Part shown: one piece after another, positions 60,500 to 64,000 of the stretch
Layout of the letters: each line of letters begins with the position of its first letter
Numbering within the stretch: the first letter of the stretch is position 1
Source of the DNA: Paludibacteraceae bacterium
GTDB lineage: Bacteria; Bacteroidota; Bacteroidia; Bacteroidales; Paludibacteraceae
NCBI GenBank assembly: GCA_017450435.1
Contig: JAFSTO010000049.1
Location: forward strand, 1-64,000
Reading direction: 5' to 3'
Length of the DNA stretch: 64,000 nucleotides
Program-made: the position numbers and the translations under genes
The notes under the pieces: model-generated
The model's database searches: none
Seen by the model: only the letters and a program-made list of their open reading frames with translations
What the model was told of the DNA's origin: nothing

Positions 60500-61948
60500 C
60501 TATAGTCCGCGTCCACGCAACTTGAACCAGTTCCACCCGACAAAAGCCAAGAACATCAACAAGGTCCAGTAGTTGTATAATCTCTTTTCGCGTGGGTGCT
60601 TAATCACCTCGTACATTCCGTAAGCTGAGAACATCAGCATAAAACAAACAATAGGCATGTGGAAACGCTCAGCTTGCGCGAAGTTACTAAATGCCAACAC
60701 GACAAGATACCCGCCATAGTAAGCACCGGTCAGGACATATTTACGCCACTCGCCGGAGAAAATCAGAGTAAACAGACTATAGATAACGAATCCGGACATT
60801 ATGTTCTTCACAAAGTTTCCGCCATGAATAAGACGCTGGTTCTCCTGATTCGGGAGATTTGTTGCAGAAGGGAACGGAAGTGTGAATATCATCGGGGCGA
60901 ACACTATTGCTCCTGCGTACTTAGCGAAGCGATTAGCACCGGCTGAGCTGGAACGTGTGGAGCGCCACTGCATTGCCTTCTGCTGCTCTTCCACCACATT
61001 ATGGGTTGTCAGTTCACGAACCTCACTCTCCAAACGTCCGCCTACCATTGACAAGAGAAGCAATCCAGCAATTAGAATCATAATGATACGTTTGCCCCAA
61101 TCGACCACCCTATCCGTTGTGATAGTCAATGCCGTGAGCAATGCCAAAATTGTTACAGCGCCCAAGACGGTTCGGAAAGTGAACAAGGTGAGCATACAGA
61201 TAGCCATCGGCACCATCTTCCACACATTGAACTTCTTGAGACGCATAACCTGGTCAGCCTGTTCGATAGCCACGACAGCAAGGAAACACATCTCCGTCTC
61301 CTTAAGGTGCAGACCGCAATAGAGAATCAGATTTGGCATTAGCATACAGAAGATACCCGTCATGCGCCCCACCCCTTCGCCGAAATTGCGAGTGGCAAGT
61401 CGCGACATAATAAGGGCAGTAACCGCACTTAAGAACGCCTTTATAAACCGCACAACGAGCAGACTGTCACCTGTAAGCCAATACACAAAGCCGAGATAAG
61501 CCGGATAGCCCATATCAGAGAAAGCTATTTTGCCACTGGTATATTTATTACAAATATCATACACCGCAAAATTACCTTCCCTAAAATTTTCCGAAAGAAC
61601 TCTACCCATATCATCGTAGAACAAAACGTCACCGGCAGAGAACTCGAAGTGCTCGCCTGTCATGACGAAATAGAACCAATAGGAGAACAACACCCACACA
61701 GCTCTTATACCAAATGCTGTCCAAAAGAGTCTCTTCTCAAAAGTTTTGGTAGTAAGCCTTGCCCACGACCGAGTCAGCCTGTTAGATACGTAAAAAAAGC
61801 CGACGACCTCAACAACGCCAAACACATAAAAATACCACTCCATGGCATAACTCATAAACCATAGAGTAACAACAGCCAACGCCGCAAAATAAATCATAAT
61901 GGCGCGGTTGCTAACCCACTTGGGCATATATGCAAGAGGTTGCTGCAT
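60500..61948 (-). CDS. Polytopic membrane protein, GT-C glycosyltransferase-like
   Basis: A 482-residue membrane protein with about 10-12 helices. After the first helices a loop with GDVLFYDDMGRVLSENF (about 106-122) and FSDMGYPAYLGFVYWLTGD (about 142-160) matches the acidic first-loop layout of GT39/GT83-type lipid-linked-sugar transferases; VVRFIKAFLSAVTALIMSRLATRNFG follows. Such enzymes add sugars on the periplasmic face from polyprenyl-phosphate donors. O-antigen polymerase is the main alternative. It is the first gene in the run with the GT4 and FemAB-like genes. Confidence 0.65.
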   Translation of the reverse strand: MQQPLAYMPKWVSNRAIMIYFAALAVVTLWFMSYAMEWYFYVFGVVEVVGFFYVSNRLTRSWARLTTKTFEKRLFWTAFGIRAVWVLFSYWFYFVMTGEHFEFSAGDVLFYDDMGRVLSENFREGNFAVYDICNKYTSGKIAFSDMGYPAYLGFVYWLTGDSLLVVRFIKAFLSAVTALIMSRLATRNFGEGVGRMTGIFCMLMPNLILYCGLHLKETEMCFLAVVAIEQADQVMRLKKFNVWKMVPMAICMLTLFTFRTVLGAVTILALLTALTITTDRVVDWGKRIIMILIAGLLLLSMVGGRLESEVRELTTHNVVEEQQKAMQWRSTRSSSAGANRFAKYAGAIVFAPMIFTLPFPSATNLPNQENQRLIHGGNFVKNIMSGFVIYSLFTLIFSGEWRKYVLTGAYYGGYLVVLAFSNFAQAERFHMPIVCFMLMFSAYGMYEVIKHPREKRLYNYWTLLMFLAFVGWNWFKLRGRGL

Positions 61949-61964
61949 ACACTATAACGCACTG

Positions 61965-61995
61965 CAAAATTACTGCTTTTTAGTGAGATTTACAA
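61965..61995 (-). promoter_or_regulatory. Promoter for the GT-C/GT4/FemAB-like run
   Basis: Minus strand: TTG, 20-base spacer ending AAAAAGCAG, TAATTTTG (61965-61972). The start site is only about ten bases before the ATG at 61948. Confidence 0.7.
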
Positions 61996-62065
61996 TAGTA
62001 AAACCACAATATTTCAACAAATTCGACACTTATTGCATCGCCATTGTTTTTTTTACGATTTTCTT

Positions 62066-62095
62066 TTGTTATACAAAAAAAAAGCAGTAACTTTG
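62066..62095 (+). promoter_or_regulatory. Promoter of the methylmalonyl-CoA epimerase operon
   Basis: TTG at 62066-62068, 19-base spacer ending AAAGCAG, TAACTTTG at 62088-62095. It is divergent from the GT-C promoter. Confidence 0.72.
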
Positions 62096-62280
62096 CAAAA
62101 TGGAATACTTTGTAGGCAAAGTAACGACATACAAGACACATGCGGCACAAATATTCCGAATAAACTTGGAGCAATGCCACCGAACATAATTACTGCGATA
62201 ATGGCATAAAAGAGGGGAAGGCTTGCTTCAACAACAAACATCACAAAGCAAATAACCAATTAACAAAAAACAATAAAACT
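62096..62280 (+). other. Leader of the epimerase gene (about 180 bases)
   Basis: A rather long untranslated leader. One small hairpin, ACTTTG/CAAAGT (62107-62122), is visible near its start. I saw no convincing riboswitch; in particular no full cobalamin box could be identified, although the pathway is B12-dependent. No other gene is present in this 332-bp intergenic region. Confidence 0.45.
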
Positions 62281-62694
62281 ATGAATCCTACTCACATTGA
62301 GCATCTTGGTATCGCTGTGACCTCACTGGAGGCAACGATACCTTTTTTTGAGTTTCTCACCGGTCAGAAATGCTACTCCATTGAGGTAGTAGAGGACCAG
62401 AAAGTAAAAACCGCTTTCTTCAAGGTCGGTCAGACCAAGATAGAGCTTCTTGAGCCGACAAGCCCTGAGTCAACAATCGCCAAGTTCATTGAGAAAAACA
62501 ATGGTCGCGGCGGTGTACACCACGTAGCATTCAACGTTGAAAACGTAGCAGAAGCTCTGAAAGAGTGCGAGGCAGCCGGTCTGCAACTCATCGACAAAGC
62601 TCCGCGTAAAGGTGCCGAGAATCTGATGATTGCTTTCCTGCACCCGAAGTCAACTTGCGGAGTGCTGACAGAGATTTGCGAGCAACCGAAATAA
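62281..62694 (+). CDS. mce: Methylmalonyl-CoA epimerase
   Basis: A 137-residue vicinal-oxygen-chelate fold enzyme that interconverts (R)- and (S)-methylmalonyl-CoA. THIEHLGIAVTSLEATIPFF (about 4-23) carries the first metal-binding His; QTKIELLEP (about 51-59), GGVHHVAFNVENV (about 77-89) and CGVLTEICE (about 126-134) supply the rest of the metal site. Length is typical. It precedes a carboxyltransferase gene, the usual pairing in Bacteroidales that make propionate from succinate. Confidence 0.95.
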   Translation: MNPTHIEHLGIAVTSLEATIPFFEFLTGQKCYSIEVVEDQKVKTAFFKVGQTKIELLEPTSPESTIAKFIEKNNGRGGVHHVAFNVENVAEALKECEAAGLQLIDKAPRKGAENLMIAFLHPKSTCGVLTEICEQPK

Positions 62695-62791
62695 TAATAT
62701 ACCATTAGTTCATTAACCACTTGTCTGCTACTTGGGCGACAGCCAATTGTCCACCAATGCAGACAATTAACCATTTAGATATTTCCAGATT

Positions 62792-64000
62792 ATGGATTCT
62801 CAGAAATTACAGAAACTCATTGATTCCCGCGCCAAGGCAAACGCCGGTGGCGGTGAAGCAGCTGTAGAGAAACATCATGCCAAAGGCAGTTATACAGCCC
62901 GCGAGCGTATCAATATGCTCCTTGACGAGGGCAGCTTTGAGGAAGTGGACATGTTCCTCACCCATCGTTGTACCGACTTCGGCATGGAGAAAAAAGTATT
63001 CCTTGGTGACGGTGTAGCCTGCGGTTCAGGTACTATTGACGGTCGCCTTGTGTTTGTCTTCGCACAAGACGCAACAGTCATTGGCGGTTCATTGTCGGAA
63101 ACGATGGCTCAGAAGATTTGCCACGTAATGGATATGGCGATGAAGCTTGGCGCTCCTATCATCGGATTGAACGACTCAGGCGGCGCACGTATTCAGGAAG
63201 GCGCATGTGCCTTGGCAGGTTACGCTGAGATTTTTGAGCGTAACATCCTCGCTTCCGGTGTAGTGCCGCAGATAAGCGTTATCTTCGGTCCGTGTGCCGG
63301 TGGCGCCGTTTATTCACCGGCTCTAACCGACTTTATAATGATGACCGAGCAAAACTCGTATATGTTCATTACCGGTCCGAAAGTAGTAAAAAGCGTGACG
63401 GGAGAAGACGTTACGGTAGAGCAACTCGGTGGTGCAAAGGTACACGCAACCAAGTCAGGTGTAACGCATTTCGTAGCTGCCACAGAGGACGAGGCAATGG
63501 CTGAGATTCGCCGCCTCATCTCGTTCATTCCGCAAAACAACATGGAGGAAGCTCCTGTGTTCGAGTGCAAGGACGATCCTGCACGTATAGAGGACAGCCT
63601 GAACGAGATTGTTCCTGACGACCCGAACAAACCATACAACATGAAAGATATCATCTACACAATAGTTGATGATGGTGATTTCATGGAGGTACAGAAGGAC
63701 TATGCCAAGAATATCATTTGCGGCTTTGCCCGTTTCAACGGTCGTTCAACAGGTATCATAGCCAATCAGCCAAACTGGCTTGCCGGTGTGCTTGACTGCG
63801 ACGCCAGCCGCAAGGCCGCTCGTTTCGTACGTTTCTGCGACGCATTCAATATTCAGATTCTGACGCTGGTTGACGTCCCCGGTTTCCTCTGCGGTACGGG
63901 TCAGGAGTATGCCGGAATCATTGACCACGGTGCAAAACTGATGTTCGCATACGGCGAAGCCACCGTGCCCAAGGTAACCATTACCGTTCGCAAGAGCTAC
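62792..64000 (+). CDS. mmdA: Methylmalonyl-CoA decarboxylase/propionyl-CoA carboxylase carboxyltransferase subunit (partial)
   Basis: The first 403 residues of a biotin-dependent acyl-CoA carboxyltransferase; the gene runs past the window end. ARERINMLLDEGSFEEVD (about 39-56), GDGVACGSGTIDGRLVFVFAQDATVIGGSLSE (about 71-102), NDSGGARIQEG (oxyanion-site region, about 126-136), FGPCAGGAVYSPALTDF and VDVPGFLCGTGQE (second oxyanion region) are all present. With mce upstream it likely belongs to the sodium-pump decarboxylase or propionyl-CoA carboxylase complex. The 97-bp gap after mce contains a small hairpin, AATTGTC/GACAATT (62745-62768). Confidence 0.93.
   Translation, partial: MDSQKLQKLIDSRAKANAGGGEAAVEKHHAKGSYTARERINMLLDEGSFEEVDMFLTHRCTDFGMEKKVFLGDGVACGSGTIDGRLVFVFAQDATVIGGSLSETMAQKICHVMDMAMKLGAPIIGLNDSGGARIQEGACALAGYAEIFERNILASGVVPQISVIFGPCAGGAVYSPALTDFIMMTEQNSYMFITGPKVVKSVTGEDVTVEQLGGAKVHATKSGVTHFVAATEDEAMAEIRRLISFIPQNNMEEAPVFECKDDPARIEDSLNEIVPDDPNKPYNMKDIIYTIVDDGDFMEVQKDYAKNIICGFARFNGRSTGIIANQPNWLAGVLDCDASRKAARFVRFCDAFNIQILTLVDVPGFLCGTGQEYAGIIDHGAKLMFAYGEATVPKVTITVRKSY

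Noticed and set aside
62096-62280. Possible cobalamin riboswitch before mce
   Set aside because: A GCCACCG-like string is present, but the rest of the conserved box and the expected stems could not be found.

Overview
The window comes from a member of the Bacteroidota, most likely the order Bacteroidales. Signs of this are a SusC/SusD pair, a TamL-type outer-membrane lipoprotein, DUF4301 and DUF2520 proteins, membrane-bound HU proteins, the Mce/methylmalonyl-CoA carboxyltransferase pair of the succinate-propionate pathway, and repeated TTG-N19-20-TAnnTTTG promoters, the Bacteroides-type -33/-7 signature. Gene content looks like a host- or gut-associated anaerobe; I cannot fix the genus. No rRNA, tRNA, CRISPR array, insertion sequence or prophage was seen.

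Layout. 1-900: a 138-bp imperfect inverted repeat and a small DUF4160/DUF2442 pair. 1188-10115 (minus): GH5 glycosidase, dipeptidyl peptidase IV, YidC, an OhrR-type regulator and TamL. 10207-18400 (plus): small lipoprotein, THUMP-like methyltransferase, SGNH hydrolase plus MBOAT acyltransferase, CoaE, and an EF-G paralogue whose catalytic GTPase histidine is replaced. 18697-26829 (minus): LolA-like protein and a SLC45-type MFS/SusC/SusD/SusE-like glycan-uptake operon without enzymes. 27049-39688 (plus): RecQ, RimO, HU, an HU-TM-LysM protein, UvrA, a TonB-dependent receptor and an ABC-F ATPase. 39834-43003: deacetylase-like protein and two glycosyltransferases. 43033-52702: RND pump with adaptor, DUF4301, LexA-like regulator, Lon, DUF2520. 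52842-61948 (minus): glycan and acyl-modification genes. 62281-64000 (plus): propionate pathway.

The most interesting locus is the minus-strand run 58305-52842: promoter, truncated acyltransferase, dedicated acyl carrier protein, FabG-like reductase, polysaccharide deacetylase, two left-handed-beta-helix acyltransferases, KAS III-like synthase and a DUF354 glycosyltransferase-like protein. Together these could build a short 3-hydroxyacyl group on a carrier protein and place it on a surface sugar.

A second window-wide theme is a dispersed intergenic repeat family (core GTAGAGACGGT...ACCGTCTCTCAAA, with an associated CGCGAACAACGTGAGTGGGG block). It recurs in at least nine intergenic gaps, supplies the uvrA stop codon, appears inside the uvrA coding sequence and sits at the break point of the truncated acyltransferase.
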